From: Acinetobacter pittii | Lineage (GTDB): Bacteria > Pseudomonadota > Gammaproteobacteria > Pseudomonadales > Moraxellaceae | Assembly (NCBI RefSeq): GCF_034067285.1 | Contig: NZ_CP139286.1 | Span: 1,116,001 to 1,180,000 of the forward strand | Direction of reading: 5' to 3' | DNA length: 64,000 bases | Part shown: one piece after another, positions 54,291 through 63,964 of the stretch | Numbering within the stretch: position 1 is the first letter of the stretch | Layout: the number at the start of each line of letters is the position of its first letter | Position numbers and translations under genes: made by a program | Notes under the pieces: model-generated | The model's database searches: none | The model's input: only the letters and a program-made list of their open reading frames with translations | What the model was told of the DNA's origin: nothing

Positions 54291-56537
54291 ATGTCACAAC
54301 CCCTATTTAAAAAAGTTGCATTTATTGGTTTAGGACTCATTGGGTCGAGTTTAGCTCGCGTTATTATTACCGAAAAGTTGGCGACAACTATCGTGGCATC
54401 TACACGCTCGCAGAAAACTTTAGAAGATGCAAAGTCACTTGGCTTAATACAAGAAGGATTTTCCGATCCTATTAAAGCCGTGGAAGGGGCCGATTTAGTT
54501 GTTTTAGCCTTGCCAGTGCGTGCGACGCAAAAAGTACTTGAGCAAATTAAGCCTTATTTGTCAGAAACCACGATCGTAACTGATGTGGGAAGTACAAAAG
54601 GCAATGTGGTTGATGCAGCAAAAGCTGTATTTGGTGAAGAGTTACCAGCAGGTTTTGTACCGGGACATCCTATTGCAGGGAGTGAACATACTGGTGTTCA
54701 TGCGGGCAAGGTTGATCTATTTGCAAATCACAAAGTCATTTTAACGCCGTTACCAACAAGTGCAGAATGGGCAGTTGAGAAACTGATTCAACTTTGGTCA
54801 GCAGCCAAAGCTGAAGTCATTTGTATGGATGTTGCCAAGCATGATGAAGTTTTGGCGCATACCAGTCATTTACCGCACTTGATGGCATTTAATTTGGTCG
54901 AGCAACTTGCAAACCGTGAAGATAATCTTGATATTTTCCGTTATGCAGCCGGTGGTTTTCGTGATTTTTCGCGTATTGCTGCCAGTGATCCTCAAATGTG
55001 GCATGACATTTTCTTTGCCAATAAAACAGCGATATTAAATGCTGTTGATGGCTTCGAAAAACAACTTACCGTACTTAGAAAATTGATTGAAAACGAAGAT
55101 TCTCATGCATTAATGGGTTTACTCGGCCATGCTCAGGCAGCACGTCAGCATTTCAATCATATGTTAGCCAAAAAACCTTTAATGGAGAAAAATAAGGTGA
55201 CACAGCAATTCAGTATCTTACCGGGAAATAAGACCTTTAAAGGTAAATTTACCGTACCGGGTGACAAATCTGTGTCACATCGCTCCATTATGTTTGGTGC
55301 TATTGCCGAAGGCACTACCCATGTAACTGGCTTCCTTGAAGGCGAAGATGCTTTGGCAACTTTGCAGGCTTTCCGTGATATGGGTGTAAGCATTGAAGGC
55401 CCTAAAAATGGTGAAGTGACCATCCATGGCGTGGGCATGCATGGCTTAAAAGCACCGGCAAGTGCATTGTATATGGGTAACTCTGGAACGAGCATGCGTT
55501 TGCTTTCAGGCATGTTGTCTGCGCAAAAGTTTGATTCAGTGATGACGGGTGATGCATCGCTTTCTAAACGTCCAATGGAGCGTATTGCTAAGCCATTGCG
55601 TTTAATGGGTGCGCAAATTCAAACAACAGGTGAAAAAGGTACACCACCTGTCAGCATTACGGGTAGTCAGCAATTAAAAGGCATTCAATACGACTTACCA
55701 ATGGCCTCTGCTCAAGTGAAGTCGGGTATTTTACTTGCTGGTTTGTGGGCTGAAGGTGAAACTTCGGTAACTGAGCCAGAGCCAACTCGTGACCATACAG
55801 AGCGTATGCTTCGTGCATTTGGTTATGATGTTAAAACCGAAGGCAACAAGATTTCACTTGTTGGTGGTGGAAAATTAGTAGGTACTGATATTCAGGTTCC
55901 ATCTGATATTTCATCTGCTGCTTTCTTTATGGTGGGTGCTGCAATTACTGAAGGATCCGATGTTGTTTTGGAAGCGGTAGGTATTAACCCTACACGTACT
56001 GGTGTAATTGAAATTTTAAAACAGATGGGTGCCGACCTCACTGTTGAAAATGAACGTATTGCTGGTGGTGAGCCTATTGCAGACATTCATATTAAAGGTT
56101 CACGCACGCTTAAAGGTATTCATATGCCTGAAGACCAAGTGCCTTTAGCAATTGATGAATTCCCAGCTTTATTTATTGCAGCAGCTTGTGCCGAAGGCCA
56201 AACGGTATTGACTGGTGCAGCAGAGCTTCGTGTGAAAGAATCTGACCGTATTCAAGTTATGGCAAATGGCTTAAAAATTATGGGCATTAATTGTACGCCA
56301 ACTGAAGATGGCATCATTATCGAAGGTAAAGGCAAATCTGGCGATTGGTCACCAATTTTTGCTGGTGGTGAAATCGAATCGCACCATGACCACCGTATTG
56401 CTATGAGTTTTAGTATGGCTGGTCTTCGTACTTCTGGTCCGATTACAATTCACGGTACTGAAACTGTTGCTACAAGCTTCCCAACTTTCACTGAGTTGGC
56501 GAATCGTGCAGGCTTAACAATCGAAGTTAGCCAATAA
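54291..56537 (+). CDS. tyrA-aroA: Fused prephenate dehydrogenase / EPSP synthase (TyrA-AroA)
   Basis: 748 residues from the ATG at 54291. TyrA part about 1-295: VAFIGLGLIGSSLARVI (NAD fold), VTDVGSTKGNVVDAAKAVFG, GHPIAGSEHTGVHAG, HDEVLAHTSHLPHLMAF. AroA part about 303-748: FTVPGDKSVSHRSIMFGAIA, LYMGNSGTSMRLLSGML, ASLSKRPMERIAKPLRLMG, and the late EIESHHDHRIAMSFSMAGL. PGDKSVSHR and RPMER follow the class II EPSP synthase style rather than the E. coli one. It catalyses two non-consecutive steps of aromatic synthesis. An in-frame GTG with GGAG at 55197 could give free AroA. Confidence 0.95.
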   Translation: MSQPLFKKVAFIGLGLIGSSLARVIITEKLATTIVASTRSQKTLEDAKSLGLIQEGFSDPIKAVEGADLVVLALPVRATQKVLEQIKPYLSETTIVTDVGSTKGNVVDAAKAVFGEELPAGFVPGHPIAGSEHTGVHAGKVDLFANHKVILTPLPTSAEWAVEKLIQLWSAAKAEVICMDVAKHDEVLAHTSHLPHLMAFNLVEQLANREDNLDIFRYAAGGFRDFSRIAASDPQMWHDIFFANKTAILNAVDGFEKQLTVLRKLIENEDSHALMGLLGHAQAARQHFNHMLAKKPLMEKNKVTQQFSILPGNKTFKGKFTVPGDKSVSHRSIMFGAIAEGTTHVTGFLEGEDALATLQAFRDMGVSIEGPKNGEVTIHGVGMHGLKAPASALYMGNSGTSMRLLSGMLSAQKFDSVMTGDASLSKRPMERIAKPLRLMGAQIQTTGEKGTPPVSITGSQQLKGIQYDLPMASAQVKSGILLAGLWAEGETSVTEPEPTRDHTERMLRAFGYDVKTEGNKISLVGGGKLVGTDIQVPSDISSAAFFMVGAAITEGSDVVLEAVGINPTRTGVIEILKQMGADLTVENERIAGGEPIADIHIKGSRTLKGIHMPEDQVPLAIDEFPALFIAAACAEGQTVLTGAAELRVKESDRIQVMANGLKIMGINCTPTEDGIIIEGKGKSGDWSPIFAGGEIESHHDHRIAMSFSMAGLRTSGPITIHGTETVATSFPTFTELANRAGLTIEVSQ

Positions 56538-56582
56538 CTTTTGACCTAACACATTTTATAATTGCTAACACAATAGCAACGG

Positions 56583-56616
56583 CAGCAGCGGGCTAAAGGC
56601 TTGGCTGCTGTTTGTT
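56583..56616 (+). terminator. Terminator after tyrA-aroA
   Basis: Stem CAGCAGC / GCTGCTG with a 14-base loop, then TTTGTTTATT. Confidence 0.6.
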
Positions 56617-56664
56617 TATTGCTTATGCTAAGCGCAGATAATGATAAAAGTGTTAGGACAAAGG

Positions 56665-57048
56665 ATGAAAAAATTACAATTTATTGCCAGTTGCCCACAA
56701 CATGGGGTGCTTGATCATCCACCAAATGAATGCCATATCACACAAGAATATGTAGCGGCTTTACTATTTAAACAATTGGGACATTATGGCTTTGATGCAC
56801 AACATATTGTGCATGAACATGAAAAAGTAGAAGTCAGTATTGATAATCATCTTTTACCCTTATCTATTACTTGCCAAAAAACAGATCATGAAGGGCATTT
56901 GATGTGTGAAATCTCTGCCAATCCTGATGAAGAACAAGACTGGTTTGAAAAGATTGAAACGCAAAGCATTATTCGCCAGCTTGCACAGGCCGTGGAAAAT
57001 AGTCTGAAAGCTGATCAGAGTTTTTCAGCATTTGAATGGAAAAACTAA
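56665..57048 (+). CDS. Uncharacterised small acidic protein
   Basis: 127 residues from the ATG at 56665, six bases after AGGA. It opens MKKLQFIASCPQHGVLDHPP and carries CHITQEYVAALLFKQLGHYG and SIDNHLLPLSITCQKTDHEG; the C-terminal part is acidic with EEQDWFEKIETQSIIRQLAQ. No signal peptide, no membrane span. I do not recognise the family; an Acinetobacter hypothetical. It lies between the tyrA-aroA terminator and pepD with no operon evidence. Confidence 0.6.
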   Translation: MKKLQFIASCPQHGVLDHPPNECHITQEYVAALLFKQLGHYGFDAQHIVHEHEKVEVSIDNHLLPLSITCQKTDHEGHLMCEISANPDEEQDWFEKIETQSIIRQLAQAVENSLKADQSFSAFEWKN

Positions 57049-57213
57049 GTCTAAGACTGTTAAGACTTATTTATGAAGTACGGCTTTTTAAAAAGTCGTA
57101 CTCTTTAGATTAAAGATAAAAATACAAAATCTTTCCCGAAATCTCTACCTATCTTTAATGCATTGTGTATATTGAAATTATTAAGATATTTACATAATTA
57201 GAGTGTGGTTTTC

Positions 57214-58674
57214 ATGACACAAGTTGATATTGCAACATTATCTCCTCAAGTGGTTTGGCAGCATTTTCAAACGCTTTGCACTATTCCGCGCCCATCAAAG
57301 CATGAGCAGCAACTTCGTAAATTTTTACAGAAATGGGCACAAAGTCGGAATTTAGAAACTTATGTAGATGAGGTCGGTAATTTAATTATCCGTAAGGATG
57401 CGACTGCGGGTAAAGAACATGTAGCTGGAGTCATTCTCCAAGGCCATTTAGATATGGTCACGCAGGCTAACACTGGCACAGTACACGACTTTTTTAAAGA
57501 TCCGATTCGCCCAGTTCTTGAGGATGGGTGGTTAGTGGCCAAAGACACTACTTTAGGTGCTGATAATGGCATTGGGGTCGCTTTAGCTTTGGCAGTTTTA
57601 GACTCAAATGATATTGCTCATGGGCCAATTGAAGTTCTTTTAACTGTTGATGAAGAAGCAGGGATGAGTGGTGCACGGCTTTTACAGGCAGGTGTGCTAA
57701 AAGGAAAATGGTTATTTAATATTGATACAGAAGAGTGGGGCGAGTTATATCTTGGATGTGCAGGCAGTATTGATGTTGAAGTCGAACAAGCACTTACGTA
57801 TGAACCAATTCCTGAAAATTTGACGGTTGTAAATATTCAAGTTGCTGGTCTTAAAGGTGGTCACTCTGGTGTAGATATTCATTTAGGACGCGGCAATGCC
57901 AACGTTATTTTAGCCCGTTTTTTAAATGAGTATTTAGCAAAGCTTGGTGGACACCTTGTTGAGTTTACAGGTGGTACTGCTCGTAATGCTTTACCTCGCG
58001 AAGCTATAGCAACCATTGCAATTTCATCTAACCAATTGCCTGAATTAGAAAAATTACTCGCTGAATATCAAACGATATGGAAAGACCAATTAAAGGGTAT
58101 TGATGATAATTTGCAATTAACTATTCAACCTACTAGCGTTGAAACGAATCAAGTGATTACTCAACAACAGCAAAACGAATGGTTGCAAGCTTTGGCAACA
58201 AGTCCATACGGTGTTGCAAGTATGAGTCAAGCTCTACCGGACGTAGTTGAAACCTCAAATAATATTGGGGTTGTGAAATTAAATCGCGAAGGTGGAAAAG
58301 CTGTCTTAATGGTTCGCTCAATGGTGAATCAAGAAGCTCAAGATTTTGCAGAAAAAATTCAGGCACATTTTAGTCAATTTAATATCAGTTCTACACTTAC
58401 ACCGTTAGTGTCGGGTTGGACACCAAATCCAGATTCGGCTGCTCTAAAGTGCTTACAACACGCATATCAAAAGACTTTTAATATTGAACCAAATCTTAAA
58501 GTAATTCATGCAGGCTTGGAATGTGGGATTATTGCTGAACACTATCCAGACTTACAAATGGTATCGTTTGGACCAGATATTCAGGGCGCTCATGCGCCAG
58601 GTGAACGAGTTAAAGTAGACACTGTAGAGAAATGCTGGAAGTTGTTGGTAACAGCTTTAGCATCTGTAGAGTAA
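57214..58674 (+). CDS. pepD: Aminoacyl-histidine dipeptidase (PepD)
   Basis: 486 residues, M20 metallopeptidase. Catalytic/metal motifs: LQGHLDMVTQANTG, TLGADNGIGVALALAVL, LTVDEEAGMSGARLLQAG, HSGVDIHLGRGNAN and HAGLECGIIAEHYPDLQMVS. It cleaves Xaa-His dipeptides (carnosinase-type) in the cytosol. The ATG at 57214 is preferred over a GTG nine bases upstream. A shared hairpin separates it from convergent rnz. Confidence 0.92.
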   Translation: MTQVDIATLSPQVVWQHFQTLCTIPRPSKHEQQLRKFLQKWAQSRNLETYVDEVGNLIIRKDATAGKEHVAGVILQGHLDMVTQANTGTVHDFFKDPIRPVLEDGWLVAKDTTLGADNGIGVALALAVLDSNDIAHGPIEVLLTVDEEAGMSGARLLQAGVLKGKWLFNIDTEEWGELYLGCAGSIDVEVEQALTYEPIPENLTVVNIQVAGLKGGHSGVDIHLGRGNANVILARFLNEYLAKLGGHLVEFTGGTARNALPREAIATIAISSNQLPELEKLLAEYQTIWKDQLKGIDDNLQLTIQPTSVETNQVITQQQQNEWLQALATSPYGVASMSQALPDVVETSNNIGVVKLNREGGKAVLMVRSMVNQEAQDFAEKIQAHFSQFNISSTLTPLVSGWTPNPDSAALKCLQHAYQKTFNIEPNLKVIHAGLECGIIAEHYPDLQMVSFGPDIQGAHAPGERVKVDTVEKCWKLLVTALASVE

Positions 58675-58687
58675 TTTTTTTAGAAAT

Positions 58688-58711
58688 AAGAAGCTCAGTC
58701 ATGAGCTTCTT
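58688..58711. terminator. Bidirectional terminator between pepD and rnz
   Basis: Stem AAGAAGCTCA / TGAGCTTCTT with a GTCA loop between convergent genes; the T-tracts are short. Confidence 0.6.
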
Positions 58712-58723
58712 CAACTTTAACTT

Positions 58724-59680
58724 TTACTCGACTTTTAAAAGTTGTCCAGCTTCATTTAAAGTAAATTCATCAAAATCATTCGCTAAATAAAAATGACCTT
58801 TATAAAATTGGCGAATTTCTTCGGTAATAGCTTGCTGTCCAATTTTATCCTGATGCCTAGGACTAAAATGTGTCAGAATTAAATTACTTAAAGATTGCTG
58901 TTCCGCAAACTCAGCGACCATTTTTGCTGAGCTATGCATTGGTCCTTTACCAACTTTATCCAAAACCGTTTGTAAATAAGTCGATTCATGAATGAGTAAT
59001 TGAGCATCTTTGCAAGCATCTGCTAATAGTTCAGGTTGATCATTATCACCACCTATAACTGCGTGGATTTGCTGATTCTGAACTTTGATAAAGTCTTTCG
59101 ATTTTAAAATTCGTCCTTCAAACTCAACATCGTAACCTCGTTTTAAATGCCCCCAGATATCGCCTTTGGGTACACCAAGTTGAGTTAAAGTTTGGATATC
59201 TAACTTCTTCTGTGTAGATTTTATATAAACGCTAAAGGCAAAACTTGGGACACGATGGCTAAGAGGATGGGCCTGAACAATAAACTCATCAGAGATCTGC
59301 TGAGACTGTATTGCCTCATTAACATCAATAAAATTGATGGGATAGGGCAAATATAAATCTGTAAGTTGGGCTGTAATTTCAAACCATTGCTGTATCTCTT
59401 TCGGTGCAATCACGGTTAATGGTTTGGTACGAGCATTCATGCCTGCACTTGCCAATAAGCCAACTAGACCGTAACAATGGTCCCCGTGAACATGTGTAAT
59501 ACAAATGGCTATTAGGTTTTGTAAGGATAGTCTAGCTTGTTGAAGGCGGTGCTGTGTACCTTCACCAGCATCAATTAAAATCCAGTCCTTATTTCTGCTG
59601 TTACGAACCGCTAATCCTGAAACATTACGTGTCAGAGTGGGTACACCTGAAGATGTGCCTAAAAAAGTAAAATGAAGCAT
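58724..59680 (-). CDS. rnz: Ribonuclease Z (tRNA 3' endonuclease)
   Basis: 318 residues. Metallo-beta-lactamase fold with HVHGDH (His63-His68), the N-terminal LGTSSGVPTLTRNVSGLAVR, SSAKMVAEFAEQ and NLILTHFSPRHQ. It processes tRNA 3' ends or acts as a distributive exonuclease (ElaC type). The ATG is at 59678-59680. Convergent with pepD. Confidence 0.93.
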   Translation of the reverse strand: MLHFTFLGTSSGVPTLTRNVSGLAVRNSRNKDWILIDAGEGTQHRLQQARLSLQNLIAICITHVHGDHCYGLVGLLASAGMNARTKPLTVIAPKEIQQWFEITAQLTDLYLPYPINFIDVNEAIQSQQISDEFIVQAHPLSHRVPSFAFSVYIKSTQKKLDIQTLTQLGVPKGDIWGHLKRGYDVEFEGRILKSKDFIKVQNQQIHAVIGGDNDQPELLADACKDAQLLIHESTYLQTVLDKVGKGPMHSSAKMVAEFAEQQSLSNLILTHFSPRHQDKIGQQAITEEIRQFYKGHFYLANDFDEFTLNEAGQLLKVE

Positions 59681-59875
59681 ATTGTTGGAATTTTTTAGTC
59701 AAATGCGTAAAGTTATTATAGACACTTATTAAAATTTTATAAGAATCAGGATAAAAGATAGCGACCAAGTAAAAAATATTTAGCCCGTTTCGGATTAATT
59801 TGGAATAATTTTTAATAATGAAGCTGCCTATAAAATGATGGACATAGGCTCAATCCATGCCCATCAAGTTATCGT

Positions 59876-60508
59876 TTATTTCATAATAATAAAGCGTGTA
59901 ATGATTTGACGAAGCTGTTTTAAATAACCTGTAAAAAAGTGGTTGGCGCCCGGTAATATTGTAATTGGATGCTTCTGCGGTTTTGCCCATTCAATCGCAT
60001 CTGAAAGTAAGGTAATGTCATCTTGCTCACCATGTATGAGTAGAATATCACCTTGAATTTCAGGAGTTTTATAGTGACGTAAACCTACTACAGTAGCCGT
60101 TGGTAAACCGCATAAAATTAACTGTACAGGTCGTAATTCAGGTTCAAGCTGTGCAAAGCATTTTGCTAAAACATGTGAACCGAAACTAAAACCACCTGCA
60201 TAAAATGGCAAGCCTTCATGAAGCTTACGGACATGTTCAATTACAGCTAAGATATCTTCGGTTTCACCATGACCTTCATCATGAATACCTTCACTACCGC
60301 CTAAACCACGGAAACTCGGACGATATACAATACAGCCATATTCATTAAAGATTTGGGTTAAAAGAGCAGGGACTTTATGTTGAGGAGTTCCACCTTGCAA
60401 TGGGTGCGGATGGCAAACAACCGCAAAGCCTTTGATTTCACCTTCAGGGCGGTCTACAAAAAGTTCAATTTTACCTACTGGACCCTGAATGAAAATTTGC
60501 TCAGACAT
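59876..60508 (-). CDS. Alpha/beta hydrolase (dienelactone-hydrolase-like clan)
   Basis: 210 residues from the ATG at 60506-60508. Core motifs: AVVCHPHPLQGGTPQHKVPA, SFRGLGGSEGIHDEGHGETE, nucleophile elbow YAGGFSFGSHVLAKCF (Ser about 104), DILLIHGEQDDITLLSDAIE (Asp), PGANHFFTGYLKQL (His). This is the short intracellular 'dot-like' group often annotated only as hydrolase. No signal peptide. Function not known. Confidence 0.8.
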   Translation of the reverse strand: MSEQIFIQGPVGKIELFVDRPEGEIKGFAVVCHPHPLQGGTPQHKVPALLTQIFNEYGCIVYRPSFRGLGGSEGIHDEGHGETEDILAVIEHVRKLHEGLPFYAGGFSFGSHVLAKCFAQLEPELRPVQLILCGLPTATVVGLRHYKTPEIQGDILLIHGEQDDITLLSDAIEWAKPQKHPITILPGANHFFTGYLKQLRQIITRFIIMK

Positions 60509-60633
60509 ATAAGAATCGATAAATAACAATACGTATTCCTATTTTACCGATAGTCGTCATTGAAAACACGAGTTAGCATTAAAAAATATCTACTGTTATA
60601 GTTGGCATTAATAATAATTTTTTCAGGTTGTCT

Positions 60634-61413
60634 ATGCTTGCTTTAATTTCTCCTGCAAAAACTTTAGATTATGAAACAGCGTTACCTACAGATGAGTTTA
60701 CTCAGCCTCGCTTGTTAGAACATTCAGCACAATTAATTGATGTTAGCCGTAAACTTTCCGCTTCTGAAATTGCGAGCTTAATGAATGTCAGTGAAAAAAT
60801 TGCCACACTAAATGCAGACCGATTTAGAGATTGGAAGCCCGAGTTTGATTTTTCAAATGCTCGTCAGGCGATTTATGCATTTAAGGGTGATGTTTATACT
60901 GGATTAGATGCTTACCACTTAAAAGACAAAGATATTGATTTTGCACAGCACCATTTACGTATGTTATCGGGCTTGTATGGTTTGTTGCGTCCTTTGGATT
61001 TAATGATGCCATATCGTCTTGAGATGGGTACTAAATTAAAAAATACTCGTGGTCATAATTTGTATGAATTCTGGGGTGATATTATTACTAACCAGATTAA
61101 TGAAGATTTGGCCGCAATTAAATCTGAATTGTTGGTAAATCTAGCTTCAGATGAATATTACAAATCGGTTAATGAGAAAAAAATTAAGGCTGAAATTGTG
61201 AAGCCTGTTTTTCTTGACCAGAAAAATGGCAAATATAAAGTCATTAGTTTCTATGCGAAAAAAGCGCGCGGTTTAATGGCTCGTTTTATTATTGAAAATC
61301 AATTAAATAAAGCTGATGACATGAAAGCATTTAATACCGAAGGTTACTACTTTGATGCTGAGAATTCATCAGCAAAAGAGTTGGTGTTTAAACGTGATGA
61401 GCAACAGGCTTAG
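60634..61413 (+). CDS. yaaA: Peroxide stress protein YaaA (UPF0246)
   Basis: 259 residues from the ATG at 60634; an in-frame TTG six bases upstream is not needed. It carries the YaaA signature [56 protein letters not shown], and [17 protein letters not shown]. YaaA lowers intracellular free iron and DNA damage under H2O2 stress and binds DNA. Divergent from the hydrolase gene; downstream lies repeat copy 2. Confidence 0.93.
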   Translation: MLALISPAKTLDYETALPTDEFTQPRLLEHSAQLIDVSRKLSASEIASLMNVSEKIATLNADRFRDWKPEFDFSNARQAIYAFKGDVYTGLDAYHLKDKDIDFAQHHLRMLSGLYGLLRPLDLMMPYRLEMGTKLKNTRGHNLYEFWGDIITNQINEDLAAIKSELLVNLASDEYYKSVNEKKIKAEIVKPVFLDQKNGKYKVISFYAKKARGLMARFIIENQLNKADDMKAFNTEGYYFDAENSSAKELVFKRDEQQA

Positions 61414-61445
61414 TCTTACTCAACGTAAACTCTCGCAAGCGATAA

Positions 61446-61593
61446 CTATCGTGAGGTGGCATGGATGCCACCGTTTCGCTGTATCACATGGATGTAATAT
61501 CAGCGAAACAAAAGATTTTTGTTACTTTTCATCTTTGAAAAGTAAAATGCCTATACAAGTTGCATGGGCGTTATAACGACAATTAAAGGCTGT
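61446..61593 (+). repeat. Structured intergenic repeat, copy 2 (four hairpins)
   Basis: About 148 bases between convergent yaaA and thiG, same orientation as copy 1. H1: GGTGGCA-TGGA-TGCCACC (61455-61472). H2: GTTTCGCTG / CAGCGAAAC (61473-61509) with an inner TGGA-loop stem. The constant block 61507-61545 matches copy 1 over 39 bases and includes H3. H4: ATGC / GCAT (61547-61565). H1, H2 and H4 differ in bases but not in pairing. No other terminator is visible in this gap. Confidence 0.8.
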
Positions 61594-61611
61594 GTTATTG
61601 CAAGAAATAAA

Positions 61612-62397
61612 TTATTTAAAGAAGTAACCTGTTTCTGGCGAGCTTGCATTTGCCATGCGCTTACGTGGCATACGACCAGCTAAAAATGCCTCACGTCCTG
61701 CTTCAACAGCTTTTTTCATTGCAGAAGCCATCAAAATAGGATTTTGAGCAGCTGCAATAGCAGTATTCATGAGTACGCCATCACAACCGAGTTCCATTGC
61801 AATAGCAGCGTCACTTGCTGTACCAACCCCTGCATCTACCAAAACTGGCACTTTTGCATTTTCTTTAATAATTGAAATGGTATGTGGATTTAAAATGCCC
61901 AAACCCGAGCCAATCAGACTTCCTAAAGGCATAATCGCAACACAACCCATACTTTCGAGTTCTTGCGCAATGATAGGGTCATCCGAGGTATAAACCATAA
62001 TCTCAAAACCGTCATCAATTAAAGTACGTGCTGCTTTTAAAGTTTCGGTCACATTTGGATATAAGGTTTTCTCATCGCCTAAAACTTCAAGTTTTACTAG
62101 ATTATGACCATCCAGTAACTCACGCGCTAACATACAAGTCCGTACCGCGCTGTCAGCATCAAAACAACCTGCAGTATTTGGTAGGATTGTATATTTTTCT
62201 GGCGGAATAACTGAGAGTAAGTTTGGTTGATCCGGATTTTGTCCAATATTCACACGGCGGATTGCGACGGTTACGATTTCTGCACCACTGGCTTGAATAG
62301 CTAAATCCGTTTCATTTAAGTCTTTATATTTGCCAGTTCCGACCAATAAACGAGATTGAAAAGAACGTGAACCAATAATGAGAGGGGTGTCTTGCAT
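61612..62397 (-). CDS. thiG: Thiazole synthase ThiG
   Basis: 261 residues from the ATG at 62395-62397 (CGGAG upstream), which gives the standard length. TIM-barrel motifs: [49 protein letters not shown] (Schiff-base Lys), [39 protein letters not shown]. It assembles the thiazole phosphate from DXP, dehydroglycine and the ThiS thiocarboxylate. It is 13 bases after thiS; other thi genes are elsewhere. Confidence 0.95.
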
Positions 62398-62410
62398 GGA
62401 TAACTCCGAC

Positions 62411-62608
62411 TTAGCCGCCGCCAACAGCGTGAATAATTTCGATACGGTCATGTTGAGCAATAGAAATTTGCTCTAATTTGCTTTTAGAAACGATTTGCTG
62501 ATTGTGTTCTACAGCAAAGCGTTTTCCTTCAAGTGCCAGTTCCTGAATGAGTTGCAACAGGTTTTGACAAGGCGTGTCCGTTAATTCGCCATTTAAATAA
62601 ATTTGCAT
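62411..62608 (-). CDS. thiS: Sulfur carrier protein ThiS
   Basis: 65 residues from the ATG at 62606-62608, giving MQIYLNGE and the ubiquitin-like ending IIHAVGGG, whose terminal Gly is thiocarboxylated. [18 protein letters not shown] is typical of ThiS. It donates sulfur to ThiG. A longer in-frame start would double the N-terminus and is rejected. Confidence 0.93.
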
Positions 62609-62621
62609 GATCACATTCCGA

Positions 62622-62987
62622 TTATTTTGCGTATTTGAAAGCATTCCAAGCCAAGACCAGCCATCCAGCAATCATTAAGGCTCCACCGATTGGTGTAATT
62701 GCACCTAATATTCGTGGTAAACCTAGCGCCATGATATAAAGCGAACCACAAAAAAATAGAATACCAATCTGGATAAACAAGAAAGATAACTTGATTGGGA
62801 AATGAGGAAGAACCTTACTTAAAATACCAAGCGCCAATAGACCCAGTGCATGATAAAAAAAGTAGTCGGTTGCAGTCTGCCACCAAGCAAGTTGCTCGGG
62901 ACCCGCATGAGCTTTAAGACCATGTGCTCCAAAAGCACCCAACATGACTGCAAAGGCAAGATTAAGGGCTGAAATGGCAATCCACAT
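62622..62987 (-). CDS. DUF423 membrane protein (YgdD-like)
   Basis: 121 residues, four predicted spans: LNLAFAVMLGAFGAHGLKAH (DUF423 signature GAFGAHGL), DYFFYHALGLLALGILSK, SFLFIQIGILFFCGSLYIMA, GGALMIAGWLVLAWNAFKYA. It lies 13 bases upstream of thiS on the same strand. Role unknown. No clear ribosome site upstream of the ATG. Confidence 0.85.
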   Translation of the reverse strand: MWIAISALNLAFAVMLGAFGAHGLKAHAGPEQLAWWQTATDYFFYHALGLLALGILSKVLPHFPIKLSFLFIQIGILFFCGSLYIMALGLPRILGAITPIGGALMIAGWLVLAWNAFKYAK

Positions 62988-63061
62988 AACAAAAAACGCA
63001 ACTGAATAATGAAAGGCAACGTTAACATAGATTGGGTTGGCTAAACATAGCCAGATAAAAC

Positions 63062-63082
63062 AAAAGGGCGAATCGCCCTTTT
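63062..63082 (-). terminator. Terminator of rpoH
   Basis: Stem AAAAGGGCG / CGCCCTTTT with a three-base loop, then TTTTGTTTTATC on the minus strand. Confidence 0.75.
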
Positions 63083-63097
63083 ATTTTTTCATTTATT

Positions 63098-63964
63098 TTA
63101 GCTTGCTGACATAGCAGTTTTAATCTTTTCCATCGCATTTTTTTCAAGCTGACGGATACGCTCTGCAGAAACATTATATTCAGCCGCTAACTCATGAAGA
63201 GTAGATTTGTCATCATCTAACCAGCGGCGTTGCAAAATATTACGTGAACGGTCATCTAACTGGTCCATTGCATCATGCAAGGCTGAAGTACTTTGCTCTT
63301 CCCAGTCTTCGTTTTCGACTAAACGAGCAGGGTCATAGCGGTTATCTTCAAGATACAACGCAGGAGCAGTATGTGGGGTGTCGTCATCGTCGTCGCCTTG
63401 TGCCTCAAAAGCAGCATCATAGGCAGTTAAACGACCTTCCATTTCCAGTACTTGCTCTGGTGTTACATTTAAGTCATTAGCAATCGATTGAGCTTCTTCG
63501 AGGGTAAGTTTTTTACTCGATTTTTTTAGACTACGTAAATTGAAAAATAATTTACGCTGAGCTTTTGTCGTTGCAATTTTGACAATACGCCAGTTGCGAA
63601 TAACGTATTCATGAATTTCTGCCTTAATCCAATGGACGGCAAAAGATACTAAACGTACACCCATGTTTGGGTCGAAACGTTTCACGGCTTTCATTAAGCC
63701 TAAATTACCTTCTTGAATAAGGTCGCCTTGTGGTAGGCCATAACCTGCATAGCTGCGCGCAATATGAACGACAAAGCGTAAATGCGACATTACCAGCATT
63801 TTTGCGGCATCAAGATCTTGGTCATAATAATAACGCTCAGCAAGTTCTTTTTCTTGCTCGGCCGTTAAAATAGGAATCTGATTGACAGTACTGATATATG
63901 CACCAAGGTTTACACCGGGCGCAGACAATGACAGGGGCATCAATTGATTGCTGCTGTCACTCAT
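63098..63964 (-). CDS. rpoH: RNA polymerase sigma-32 (heat shock sigma factor)
   Basis: 288 residues. Region 2 core binding and -10 recognition: [40 protein letters not shown]; the sigma-32-specific RpoH box around [10 protein letters not shown]; region 4 helix-turn-helix: [30 protein letters not shown]. It directs RNA polymerase to heat-shock genes. AAGGAG lies six bases before the ATG. The upstream promoters and any thermosensor in the 5' region are mostly outside the window. Confidence 0.96.
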   Translation of the reverse strand: MSDSSNQLMPLSLSAPGVNLGAYISTVNQIPILTAEQEKELAERYYYDQDLDAAKMLVMSHLRFVVHIARSYAGYGLPQGDLIQEGNLGLMKAVKRFDPNMGVRLVSFAVHWIKAEIHEYVIRNWRIVKIATTKAQRKLFFNLRSLKKSSKKLTLEEAQSIANDLNVTPEQVLEMEGRLTAYDAAFEAQGDDDDDTPHTAPALYLEDNRYDPARLVENEDWEEQSTSALHDAMDQLDDRSRNILQRRWLDDDKSTLHELAAEYNVSAERIRQLEKNAMEKIKTAMSAS

